A stretch of 17,278 nt of DNA from Spirochaetales bacterium (lineage in GTDB: Bacteria; Spirochaetota; Spirochaetia; JAGLYY01): contig JAGLYY010000218.1 of assembly GCA_023131935.1 (NCBI GenBank), positions 1-17,278 on the forward strand. Reading direction: 5' to 3'. The number at the start of each line of letters is the position of its first letter. The first letter of the stretch is position 1. The notes beneath the pieces were generated by a model that saw only the letters and a program-made list of their open reading frames with translations, was not told where the DNA came from and did no database searches. This document shows positions 6,961-15,477 of the stretch, one piece after another. Position numbers and translations under genes: made by a program.

Positions 6961-6963
6961 TCA

Positions 6964-9564
6964 CTACTCCGCTGGCTGCTCCGGCGCGAGGTTTTTTGAC
7001 TCAAGGCGTTCTAAAGCCCACTGAGTATATTTTCTCACCTTTTTATCCGGGTCCTTTAAAAGGGCATCAAGAATTTCCTTTCCAGCTGGAGAATTGAGCC
7101 TTTCAAGGGCCTTCGTTACCTGGATTCGTACCGATTCCTTTGGGTCCCGGGCAGCAGCGACTATCCCTCTGAAAGCAGCGGGGGAATCGATCAGCGCGAG
7201 GATTCCCGCTGCATCCTCCCGAACCTTGCTGTCCCGGTGTTTGAGTTTCCTGATCCGGTCTTCAATATATCCAGTGGCCTCGAGGGTTGCAAAGATATGG
7301 TGTTTCAAGGATGGAATATCCTCTCTCAGGAGAGTCACCATATGCTGCTCTCCTGTTTCCCCAATCTCTTTCAGAACCGAAGTAATCCGTTCTTTTCTTC
7401 GTGGTTCACAATCCTTCAGATGTTCAATGAGGCGGGCGATATCCTTTTTCCTGTTCCGCCTGGATAGATTAATTTCAGTTTCATTCCTGAGTTTCTTATC
7501 AGTGAGGAACTCAACGAGGATATCAAGAGCCTCAAGCTGTTCTGAAAGCCCCAGGCCATAAAGGGCAGAGAGTTTTACCGATTCCACCTCATGTTTGTCA
7601 TAGAGAATAAACTTCACCTCTTCGAGGGCTACTGGAGAACCATGATTCGCAAGGGCTTTTGCTGCCTCCCTCCGAACCCGCTCAACAGGGTCCCGGAGCA
7701 GGGATGATGCCTGAGTGAGAGAGCGGGTTTCTCCATAATCCACCAGGGCCCATATACCAGCAATTCGTACATCCGGGTCAGCATCTTCCAGGGATTCCCT
7801 GATCTCCTTAACAAAGTCCTTTTTTCCTGATATTGGAAGGCTCGCGAGCAAAGCGGCCCTGATACTACCATCGACTGCAGAGAGCAGATTTGATACCCGT
7901 TCGTGAAAGAGCTCAGGTGAGAATTCACCAAGTATCCGGGTAAGGGCCCGTGCCTGATCGGGCTCAAGGATGTACAAATATTCAAGCAGTTCCTGAAGGA
8001 CGAAACTAATATTCTGCTCTCCAAGGAACATGAGAGCGTTTACCCGGAGGGAGATATCATAATGTTCATTTGTGATGATTTCCCGGATGTCGGGTAAAAT
8101 CAGGGAGAGAGGGACGATTCTTAAAGCTTTCCGGAGGCTTTCCGGAGCGGGAAAACCGGGGTCCCGAAAGAAATTCAGGAGGGTTTTTTTAAAAATCATA
8201 TCCCCCCGCAGGGGTAATGACCTGAGGATAAGCTTCATCTCCTCCTTGTTATTCCTGCGGGACCTCATCTCCCGGTTCAATAGATTGAGGGCTTCATCAT
8301 TTCCCCTGCGTTCTGCCGCTTTCAGGGTTTCGGAGAATACTTTGCGAAAATCCTTATCCTCCTGAAGGTTCCCGGGGAGGGACATCACTTTTTGCAGAAG
8401 AACCGTTATCATGTTTCTGTCTCCCTCTTCGCAGAGTATCTTTGCCGCGATAAGAAGGCTTCCAGGATTAACAACCGAAGGAAGTTCTGTAAGAAATCCA
8501 GCGACCTTTACCACAGCAGCGTTACTGAGGCGATCCATAGTTGTTTCAAAAGTCTTCCCATCAGCGAGATCGGCTTCCTTGAAGATTCTGGAAAGTTCTC
8601 CGCATTCCTCAAGGAATTCAGCTGCCGGGAGACATAATTCGAGGTTTTCCCCTTCGAGATACCGGTAAGCCATATTGATATCTTCCATATCTGTAGGTTT
8701 AAGGAGCTGGAGAAGGTGAAGGATTTGACTCGGGTCCTTCACCTCGATGTCGGACTTCCATCGGGCGGGAAACTCAAGGCTGATTCGATCCCGAGCAGTC
8801 TGGCGGACTGTTAAGACCGGGTCATCCATGGTGATCTTCCTCAGAGCTTCGAAAAGCCGGTCCTGTTCATCTGTTTCTATCCCTTCGGTAACGGTTTTTC
8901 TTGTAAGGGCATGGGAGTCGGTAAAGGCTTCCCAGATTGCCCGTTGGGATCTTTTATCAGGATCATGGAGAAGAATCCGGATGGCGAAATATCTGACGTA
9001 CCATTCCGGATCGCCGGTCAATTCACGGAGTTCGCCGCTCTTCCCTGTTAATAACTTCAGTGCCTCTGTGCCGTTGAAATTCTCTCCTCTGCAGGAGAGG
9101 GCAAGGTTGCGGAGGAACTGTGGATCATCTTCAATTGCAGTTTGAAAGAGACCGACAAATTTTCTTTTTTTAAGTGCGGCTATAAAGGTATAAAATAAAC
9201 CGGCATTCTTATTGATTTCCGTAAGGAGACTAAGGTCTCTTCTGAAAGGGTGTTGTTTTATACGGTTACCAAGGATTTTGTCCAATCCCAGGATAATTGG
9301 GAGATCTTTATCCCCTTTTAAAGCCAGTTTCCTGATTATTTTCCGTTTTCTATACAACTCGCGGTTATTCTCCTGGATATTATAGTCTTCCAGTAACCTT
9401 CTAACCTTTGTGGCATCCCCATTCAAGGCAGCTGCCCTTTTTTTAAAGCGATGGTGGGTTATAAATATCCACCAGAGAACGGCAACAATCCCAAGGAGTA
9501 TTACTCCATCTATTATATAAACCCAAAGGGGAAGCGTACCCGCTATCCTGATAATCTCTTCCAT
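6964..9564 (-). CDS. membrane-anchored HEAT-repeat protein
   Basis: This is an 866-residue protein. After about 12 residues, one transmembrane helix (LWVYIIDGVILLGIVAVLWW, 13-32) is followed by a positive HHRFKKR stretch, predicting a large cytoplasmic body. The body is a long run of helical pairs of the HEAT / PBS-lyase type. The clearest are DADPDVRIAGIWALVDYGE, DPVERVRREAAKALANHGSP, HRDSKVREDAAGILALID, DPKESVRIQVTKALERL and DPDKKVRKYTQWALERLE near the C-terminus. Earlier repeats (about 150-300) are more diverged. No catalytic domain is seen, so a scaffolding or protein-docking role is inferred. ATG 9564 lies 2 nt after the stop of the adenylate cyclase gene, and its ribosome binding site (AAGGAG) overlaps that gene's last codons, so the two are translationally coupled and probably act together. 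Confidence 0.8.
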   Translation of the reverse strand: MEEIIRIAGTLPLWVYIIDGVILLGIVAVLWWIFITHHRFKKRAAALNGDATKVRRLLEDYNIQENNRELYRKRKIIRKLALKGDKDLPIILGLDKILGNRIKQHPFRRDLSLLTEINKNAGLFYTFIAALKKRKFVGLFQTAIEDDPQFLRNLALSCRGENFNGTEALKLLTGKSGELRELTGDPEWYVRYFAIRILLHDPDKRSQRAIWEAFTDSHALTRKTVTEGIETDEQDRLFEALRKITMDDPVLTVRQTARDRISLEFPARWKSDIEVKDPSQILHLLQLLKPTDMEDINMAYRYLEGENLELCLPAAEFLEECGELSRIFKEADLADGKTFETTMDRLSNAAVVKVAGFLTELPSVVNPGSLLIAAKILCEEGDRNMITVLLQKVMSLPGNLQEDKDFRKVFSETLKAAERRGNDEALNLLNREMRSRRNNKEEMKLILRSLPLRGDMIFKKTLLNFFRDPGFPAPESLRKALRIVPLSLILPDIREIITNEHYDISLRVNALMFLGEQNISFVLQELLEYLYILEPDQARALTRILGEFSPELFHERVSNLLSAVDGSIRAALLASLPISGKKDFVKEIRESLEDADPDVRIAGIWALVDYGETRSLTQASSLLRDPVERVRREAAKALANHGSPVALEEVKFILYDKHEVESVKLSALYGLGLSEQLEALDILVEFLTDKKLRNETEINLSRRNRKKDIARLIEHLKDCEPRRKERITSVLKEIGETGEQHMVTLLREDIPSLKHHIFATLEATGYIEDRIRKLKHRDSKVREDAAGILALIDSPAAFRGIVAAARDPKESVRIQVTKALERLNSPAGKEILDALLKDPDKKVRKYTQWALERLESKNLAPEQPAE

Positions 9565-9566
9565 AT

Positions 9567-11132
9567 TTACTCCTTTCCCACTACTCTGTAAATCGGGATC
9601 GGTTCGGTTTTCCCTTTTACCTGTACCGGTTTTTTCTTTTCCAGCCTAAAGCCGGAGCCAAGATAGGATCTTGTAGAATCGGTTATTATGATTTCTCCAG
9701 GTCCCGCGACTCCTTCCAGGCGGGCGGCTACATTAACCGTATCACCGATTATCGAATAATCCATTCTCCGGCTGCTTCCCAGGTTTCCCGCTACAAGGGG
9801 ACCGGTGTGCATACCGATTCCGATTGTTAAATTAGATGCCTCACCCTTAAAGAAGGTACGGTCTTTTGAGCGGACCAATTGCTGTATTTCCAGGGCACAG
9901 GCTACAGCTTTCCCCGCGTCGTACTTCTCGCTCTCCAGAGGTACTCCCCAGGCAGCCATGATACAGTCGCCGATGAACTTATCAATATACCCCCGGTACT
10001 TTATTACTATCTCAACCGCTTCTTTGAAATAGTCATTCAGTACCTCAATGATATATTCCGGCTCCTTTCCTTCAGAAAAATGTGTATAACCACGAATATC
10101 AGCGAAAAACACTGTTGCTATTTTTTTATCTCCTCCGGGGCGGAGGAGCTCAGGGGCATCCATGAGGTTTTTTACAATATCCTGGGAGAGATACCTGCTG
10201 AACATATCTTTGATAACCCGGCGTTCTTCGGTTACTGTTTCTACCTGTTCCTTCAGTTCCTGCTCTCTGGTTTCATCGGTAAGCAGGATTGTTAGTCCCT
10301 GGTACTTACCCCGCTTTCCTCTAAGGGGGGATACGTTCATTGAAAAATCTATTTCTTTTTCAGGAAGCTGGTAAATCCCCTTTATTCCGAGCAGCTCCCT
10401 TTCAGTGTCCTTCACCGTTTTAACAGATGTGATCAGCTTTTTCGCGATTCGCTTCTGGAAAATTTCCTCCATCGATTTCCCGATGCAGCTATCGTCCAGA
10501 TTGAGTCTTTCCCGGGCGGCGTTGTTAAAATAGTGGATTTCCCCTTTCGCGTCGGTTGTTACCAGCAAGTTAGTCATTGATGAAAAGATGTTTTCCTGAT
10601 ATATCCGAAGCTCCTCAATCCGGTGGGCATATTCCTTTAAGGACCGATAGGTCTTGGAGTTCTGAAGCATACCACTGGCGAGTTTTGAAAGGGATTCTAA
10701 AAAGTAGAACCTCTCCCTATGGTAAAAACCAGGGTCTGTTGAATTGAGAATAAGCACGCCGATTTTTCCAGTTTTTCCCGAAAGAGGAAGGGCAATACCG
10801 CTTTGCATTGATTGGTGAAGCAAAAGGCCGAGAAAAGGGCTCTCTTTCCGTTCCATGAGAACTACAGCTTCATTGCATTCGTAGATAAATTCCACTATTT
10901 CTGAAGATTTTTCAATTCGTGAGGGAGGGGTGACTCGACCTCTTTTATAGAGAAGCTTTAAGTCTGATATACCTTCTTGCTGTTCAGCGTACAGGTAAAA
11001 AGCGGATAAATCTGATCTGCTTATCTCGATGGACTGCTCAACAAGAATTGAGACAAGAGGGTGAAATTCAATTTCCCCGGCCATCAAAGCACTCGTTCTT
11101 GAAAGTTCATCGAGAGTTGTTCCTAGGGACAT
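9567..11132 (-). CDS. GAF-PAS class III adenylate cyclase
   Basis: It makes cAMP from ATP. The 521 residues comprise a GAF-like sensor (about 5-160: IEISRSDLSAFYLY, SGIALPLSGKTGKIGVLILN), a PAS domain (about 175-290: YQENIFSSMTNLLVTTDAKG, FNNAARERLNL), a linking coiled coil (290-310) and the catalytic domain (335-520). Catalytic residues are complete: metal-binding D345 (VFFADIRGYT) and D389 (FIGD), adenine-selecting K385 and D458 (RRMDYS), and N467/R471 (VNVAARLE). The K/D pair indicates ATP rather than GTP. No membrane segment, so a cytosolic sensor. AGGAG precedes the ATG. It is the first gene of a two-gene operon with the HEAT protein and is divergent from a second cyclase gene. Confidence 0.92.
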   Translation of the reverse strand: MSLGTTLDELSRTSALMAGEIEFHPLVSILVEQSIEISRSDLSAFYLYAEQQEGISDLKLLYKRGRVTPPSRIEKSSEIVEFIYECNEAVVLMERKESPFLGLLLHQSMQSGIALPLSGKTGKIGVLILNSTDPGFYHRERFYFLESLSKLASGMLQNSKTYRSLKEYAHRIEELRIYQENIFSSMTNLLVTTDAKGEIHYFNNAARERLNLDDSCIGKSMEEIFQKRIAKKLITSVKTVKDTERELLGIKGIYQLPEKEIDFSMNVSPLRGKRGKYQGLTILLTDETREQELKEQVETVTEERRVIKDMFSRYLSQDIVKNLMDAPELLRPGGDKKIATVFFADIRGYTHFSEGKEPEYIIEVLNDYFKEAVEIVIKYRGYIDKFIGDCIMAAWGVPLESEKYDAGKAVACALEIQQLVRSKDRTFFKGEASNLTIGIGMHTGPLVAGNLGSSRRMDYSIIGDTVNVAARLEGVAGPGEIIITDSTRSYLGSGFRLEKKKPVQVKGKTEPIPIYRVVGKE

Positions 11133-11162
11133 GATTACTCCTTACCAAAATCTCTTGTATCT

Positions 11163-11170
11163 ATTATAAT
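11163..11170. promoter_or_regulatory. palindromic -10 element in the divergent cyclase promoter region
   Basis: ATTATAAT (11163-11170) is its own reverse complement, giving TATAAT on the minus strand (11163-11168) and on the plus strand (11165-11170). On the minus strand AAGACA (11188-11193) lies 19 bp upstream as a poor -35. The plus-strand -35 is not evident. It lies 31 nt from the start of the minus-strand cyclase and about 97 nt from that of the plus-strand receptor cyclase. Confidence 0.4.
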
Positions 11171-11266
11171 CCTAATGGATTTAATATTGTCTTGCAATTT
11201 TCTATCTCCTGTATTAGCCTGTAGATGAAAAAATATTGTTTTCATCTTAAACTTAATGAGAAGGTA

Positions 11267-14200
11267 ATGAAAAAACGACTTCTCTTCATTAGTATGCCTA
11301 TTATCGCTGTGCTTGTCTTGTTGGCTGCTTACCTTCACGGTATAGTTCTGCTTTATTCCTTTCCTGATATTCAAGATGGTTTCGCGGATGTTACAGAAAT
11401 TGGAGCGGATAGATACCGGGGGGCGATCCTTATGGGCGACTGGATTGGCCAATGGGGCGTATTAACCCCGCCGGAAGAAGCCGCGACGGGAGCATCGGTA
11501 CCCCTGCGCGGGGGATGGAGAGAGCTTTCAGGGATCCCCCTTTACGAAAAGGCCGTGGGGATGGCTACGTATGCTCTTACCCTGAAAACACGTAACATGA
11601 TTGGAGTTAGCGCTTTTTATCTTCCTCCTGTATCGGGCGCCTATACACTCTATGTAAATGGAACTATCATTGCCCGAAGCGGGGTTCCCGGTATGCGCCG
11701 TCCCGGTGATATGCGTGGACGGATTGTCCCATTCAATCAGACCGACAATGATCTCGAAATACGTCTTCATATTTCCAATTATCAAAACCTGAACGGCGGA
11801 ATTTGGAAAGGAAATTTTGAATATGGTACTTTAAAGGGTATTCTCTACAGACATCAGCTTCTCAAATTCTGGGATATTCTCCAGATCGCTATTCTCTTAT
11901 CTATTGGATATATAAACATCCTTCACTATACTTACCAACGGCGAAAAGAGTATCTCCTTTTTGGTCATTTAAGCTTCGTATTCGGGCTGAGGGTATTCTT
12001 CACAGGCCAGATGCTCTTCGGCGATATCTTTTCAAAGATCCCCTGGACTATTTTTTCCAGGGTTGATTTCGTTCTCATTTCCGTTGCTTTACTTCTTTTT
12101 CTTTTGATGATGCGAAGGCGGGGAATACTTATTCCGCCGCGGGGTTTTCTCCATACGGCCCGGGTCTTCGTAGCCCTCTCAGTCATCGGGGCGGTTTTTC
12201 TACCCGATTCGCTGGTAACCTGCGCACCTCCTGCCGCGGCCGGTATCATTGTAGCTATTACTCTCTGGTATATTATTTGGGCACTACTCCGCCATACCAG
12301 GACCGGACTTCTGAAGGCTGTTCCTCTTTTGTTTGTTTTCAGTCTGCTGGGAGTAAACGATCTTCTGTTTAATAGTGGTTATATCGCGACCGCGAACCTT
12401 TTAATTTTTGGCGGTCTCCTTTATGGTATTTATGTTTCCTTCGGACATTTTCAATCGACGAAATTGTCTTATAGAGAACTGGAAGGGGTATATGCAAAGC
12501 TTAAGCGAACCAATTCCCTGAAGGATGAATTCCTTGCCGATACTTCCCATGAATTACGTACCCCCCTTCACGGTATAATCGGTCTTGCCGATGCCCTGTT
12601 GAAAGGGTCCCTTGGCCCTCTGAATTCTGATCAGATAGCCACCGTAAGCCTTATTGCTTCCAGTGGAATGCGTCTGTCGAATCTTGTAAATGACATTCTT
12701 GACTTTTCGAAAATCAGAGAGAATCAAATAAGCCTTAGGAAAACCTCAGTTGATCTTTGGCAGATCATCGAAGGAGTCCTCGCAATTTCCCGGCCCCTTG
12801 TACTGGGGAAATATCTTGTTCTTTCCAATAACCTGCCCCGCCGTACTTTCGCGGTGTATGGAGATGAGGGGAGGATCGAACAGATAATTCATGCTTTGAT
12901 TGGGAATTCAATCCGATTTACTGAGGAGGGTGAGGTATCTGTTTCCGCTACTGAGGAGGGTGATTTTGTCGAGATCATTATCCGGGATACCGGGGCAAAG
13001 ATAGGATCGAATGCCCTTGAAAACCTTTTCAAGGCCTACGATACAGGTGATTCATCTCTAATCGAGGGGTTTGAGGCCTCAGGATTAAGTCTTGCTATTG
13101 CCAGAAGGCTGATTGAACTCCATGGGGGTACCATCGAACTCCATACCTTTGAAGATGGGGGATCGGCCTTTCAATTTACTTTACCAAAGACGGCTATGGA
13201 GGAAGAAAGTTCCGAGAGCGGAGAGATCGATTTCCAAACCGTTGCTCTGCAGAATCTTCAGCCCTTATTGGAAGGCAAGCCTTCGGATCGGGATATTGAA
13301 ATTCTTATTGTTGATGATGATGTGGTAAATCTTCAGATTATGAAGAGTCAGCTCGCATCAATGAATTACTCGGTAGTACCAGCGGTCAATGGTCAGGATG
13401 CCCTTGAAAGGATCGAGGTTAAAGTTCCAAATCTCGTTCTCCTCGATATTGTAATGCCGAAGATGAGCGGTTACGAAGTATGCCGGAAAATACGGGAAAA
13501 ATACTCTACCGCCGAATTACCGGTCATCCTCATGACCCCTAAAAACCAGATTTCTGACATGATGGAAGGGCTCATCGCCGGAGCCAATGATTTCTTGACG
13601 CGGCCCTATCAACAGGAGGAGTTTCTTACGCGGGTAAACACTCACCTGCAGCTTTCCCGGGTAAACTCCATGTACAGTCACTTTGTCCCGATAGAATTTC
13701 TACAATATCTTGGCCATGATAATATAGTGGATTTGAAGCTGGGAGATCAAATTCAACGGGAGATGACCGTACTTTTTGTAGATATCCGTTCCTTTACCAA
13801 TCTTTCGGAAAATATGACTCCACAGGAAAACTTCAAGTTTATCAACAGTTATTTAAGCCGTATCAGCCCCATTATTCTCCGCAATAATGGTTTTGTGGAT
13901 AAATACATTGGAGATTCTATCATGGCGCTGTATCCCGAAAAGCCGGAAGACGCAATTAATACTGCAATACAGATGATAGAGCACCTTACACTGTACAATC
14001 AGCACCGGAAGAATTCCGGCTATCCACCAATCAATATTGGAGTAGGTATTCATACCGGTATGTTAATTCTTGGGATTATCGGAGTACAGCACCGGATGCA
14101 GGGAACGGTTATTTCCGACGCGGTTAACCTTGCCTCCCGGATTCAGGATGTAACAAAATTATACGGGGCAAATATACTTATCAGTCAGGATACCTTTGTG

Positions 14201-14512
14201 CGGCTTGATAATCCTACAAATTATGATTTCCGGTTCCTCGGGAAAGTCCGGGTGAAGGGGAAGGAGCATAGTGTCTCCCTCTTTGAAGTTTTTGATAGTG
14301 ATCCTGAGGAGATCCGGATTGCCAAAGATGAAACAAAATCCGATTTTGAACGGGGTATCCTTCTTTTTTCCAAACGGGATTTCAAGGAAGCAGAATCGGT
14401 GTTCAATGAGGTAGTCGAAAGGAATAACCAGGATCGTCCAGCTTTATTGTTCTGGAACCGTTCTAAAAAATATCTGGATTCCGGGGAAGTGAAGAAACCT
14501 GTAGATTCCTGA
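11267..14512 (+). CDS. 7TMR-DISM receptor / histidine-kinase-like / REC / class III cyclase fusion
   Basis: With start ATG 11267 the protein has 1081 residues. ATG 11225 in the same frame lacks a ribosome binding site, while 11267 has GAGAAGG and opens directly onto a signal/membrane helix (MKKRLLFISMPII). An extracytoplasmic beta-rich sensor (about 30-195) and seven membrane helices (about 202-392) form a 7TMR-DISM receptor. HisKA has H428 (SHELRTP). The HATPase is eroded: G1 reads DTGAKIG (574-580), G2 reads EASGLSL instead of GGTGLGL, and one N-box Asn is Ala543. REC (677-800) has D683-685, D727 and T757, but Arg779 replaces the conserved Lys. The cyclase keeps D839, K879, D883, N954 and R958; the usual Asp of the RMDY motif is Gln945, with Thr947 nearby (RMQGTVISDAVNLASR). 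The tail (1022-1070) resembles one TPR. It probably makes cAMP in response to an external ligand. Confidence 0.88.
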   Translation: MKKRLLFISMPIIAVLVLLAAYLHGIVLLYSFPDIQDGFADVTEIGADRYRGAILMGDWIGQWGVLTPPEEAATGASVPLRGGWRELSGIPLYEKAVGMATYALTLKTRNMIGVSAFYLPPVSGAYTLYVNGTIIARSGVPGMRRPGDMRGRIVPFNQTDNDLEIRLHISNYQNLNGGIWKGNFEYGTLKGILYRHQLLKFWDILQIAILLSIGYINILHYTYQRRKEYLLFGHLSFVFGLRVFFTGQMLFGDIFSKIPWTIFSRVDFVLISVALLLFLLMMRRRGILIPPRGFLHTARVFVALSVIGAVFLPDSLVTCAPPAAAGIIVAITLWYIIWALLRHTRTGLLKAVPLLFVFSLLGVNDLLFNSGYIATANLLIFGGLLYGIYVSFGHFQSTKLSYRELEGVYAKLKRTNSLKDEFLADTSHELRTPLHGIIGLADALLKGSLGPLNSDQIATVSLIASSGMRLSNLVNDILDFSKIRENQISLRKTSVDLWQIIEGVLAISRPLVLGKYLVLSNNLPRRTFAVYGDEGRIEQIIHALIGNSIRFTEEGEVSVSATEEGDFVEIIIRDTGAKIGSNALENLFKAYDTGDSSLIEGFEASGLSLAIARRLIELHGGTIELHTFEDGGSAFQFTLPKTAMEEESSESGEIDFQTVALQNLQPLLEGKPSDRDIEILIVDDDVVNLQIMKSQLASMNYSVVPAVNGQDALERIEVKVPNLVLLDIVMPKMSGYEVCRKIREKYSTAELPVILMTPKNQISDMMEGLIAGANDFLTRPYQQEEFLTRVNTHLQLSRVNSMYSHFVPIEFLQYLGHDNIVDLKLGDQIQREMTVLFVDIRSFTNLSENMTPQENFKFINSYLSRISPIILRNNGFVDKYIGDSIMALYPEKPEDAINTAIQMIEHLTLYNQHRKNSGYPPINIGVGIHTGMLILGIIGVQHRMQGTVISDAVNLASRIQDVTKLYGANILISQDTFVRLDNPTNYDFRFLGKVRVKGKEHSVSLFEVFDSDPEEIRIAKDETKSDFERGILLFSKRDFKEAESVFNEVVERNNQDRPALLFWNRSKKYLDSGEVKKPVDS

Positions 14513-14550
14513 TCCCTTCAAAGTTAACGATCGCAGCACACGTATTCAGA

Positions 14551-15348
14551 TCAAATCAAATCCAGATGTTCCTGCTTTTTCAAGATAAGCCGAAGTTCCC
14601 TGGCATTACGGATAGCCTGCCCCTTCAAGTGATTGTTAAAGGTTATGAAAAGCCGTTTTACCGAAGCCGCGATTGTTTCAATATCCGGCACCCAGCTTAG
14701 TAACTCTTCATGAGAATAAAGATAATTGTACCGGGTTCCACTGTCTCCGGACCACCAGCTTTCACTATTCCGGCCATGAAACCGGATATATCCCGTGTCT
14801 GAGGTTGTTCTTACATCCTTTTCCGGAAGGTTTTGTATATTTGGAAGATCGGTTATTACATATCCAATCCCCCTTTGTTCAAGCTCCTTGTATACTGAAG
14901 GCAGGAGCCACTCACTGTTTCTGAATTCAATTACTAAAGGCAGCTCCTTCATGAGGGCGCAAAGTTGCCCAAGATATATTCTGTTCTCCCGGGAATAGTG
15001 AAAGCTGAATGGAAACTGCAGAAGGACCGCCGCGAGCCGTTCTGTCTGTAAAAGTACATCGACTGCCTGCAGGAAATTCAGTGCCCCGGACCTCCAGTCT
15101 CCATCTCGCTGGAGGGTAAAGCTCCGGTGCCCTTTTATGGCGAAGAGAAAATTACCAGGGACACGATTCATCATACTTTCTAATTGACCTTTTTCGGGCA
15201 TCCGGTAGTAACTGTAGTTCAGTTCTACAAAAGGGAATAAATCCGCGTAGTAAGATAGAAATTCTTTGCTCGAAAGGTCGACTGGATAAAAAATCCCGGA
15301 CCAGTCGGTATAGGAGTAACCAGATGTTCCGATCAATATCTTTCCCAT
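14551..15348 (-). CDS. DUF72 / YecE-family protein
   Basis: This 265-residue protein of the widespread DUF72 family has a TIM-barrel-like fold; its biochemical role is not established. Signatures are GTSGYSYTDW (7-16), FVELNYSYYRMP (40-51), FAIKGHRSFT, LLQFPFSF (109-116), VIEFRNSEWL (139-148), GYIRFHGRN (186-194) and TFNNHLKGQAIRNA (236-249). It is full length for the family. It is monocistronic, convergent with the receptor cyclase (38-nt gap, no clear terminator) and divergent from the HD-GYP gene. No strong ribosome binding site precedes the ATG. Nothing ties it functionally to its signalling neighbours. Confidence 0.9.
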   Translation of the reverse strand: MGKILIGTSGYSYTDWSGIFYPVDLSSKEFLSYYADLFPFVELNYSYYRMPEKGQLESMMNRVPGNFLFAIKGHRSFTLQRDGDWRSGALNFLQAVDVLLQTERLAAVLLQFPFSFHYSRENRIYLGQLCALMKELPLVIEFRNSEWLLPSVYKELEQRGIGYVITDLPNIQNLPEKDVRTTSDTGYIRFHGRNSESWWSGDSGTRYNYLYSHEELLSWVPDIETIAASVKRLFITFNNHLKGQAIRNARELRLILKKQEHLDLI

Positions 15349-15360
15349 AAGTATTATGTG

Positions 15361-15366
15361 ATTATA
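15361..15366 (-). promoter_or_regulatory. candidate -10 of the DUF72 gene, very short leader
   Basis: TATAAT on the minus strand ends 12 nt before the ATG (15346-15348), which predicts a leader of only about 5 nt. No -35 was found at 17-18 bp. The near-absence of a ribosome binding site agrees with an almost leaderless message. Confidence 0.25.
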
Positions 15367-15435
15367 CTACAAAAGAGAGTCCCCACCTATGAAAACCGTT
15401 CTTACGTTATGATCTGGATTTGCCGATACACTAAA

Positions 15436-15458
15436 TGCGTACGTTGCGTACGTATAAA
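15436..15458 (+). promoter_or_regulatory. tandem TGCGTACGT repeat abutting a TATAAA box ahead of the HD-GYP gene
   Basis: TGCGTACGT occurs twice without a gap (15436-15444, 15445-15453). Each copy contains the palindrome CGTACG, so the two centres are 9 bp apart. TATAAA (15453-15458) follows directly and would place a transcript start near 15465, a short distance before ATG 15478. No recognisable -35 lies at normal spacing; the repeats occupy that region. An activator or repressor site overlapping the promoter fits. Confidence 0.4.
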
Positions 15459-15477
15459 ACTGTTAATGCAGGAACAT

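Noticed and set aside
7094..7561. 155-codon plus-strand frame inside the HEAT gene
   Set aside because: Antisense to well-formed HEAT repeats; Ser/Arg-rich low-quality translation typical of a shadow frame.
11135..11452. 105-codon minus-strand frame upstream of the cyclase
   Set aside because: It overlaps the start and first part of the receptor cyclase and the divergent promoter region, and shows no protein-like motif.
15358..15477. Extended N-terminus of the HD-GYP protein from GTG 15358
   Set aside because: The extra 40 residues are atypical, the region contains the repeat and TATAAA box, and ATG 15478 has an AGGA site.
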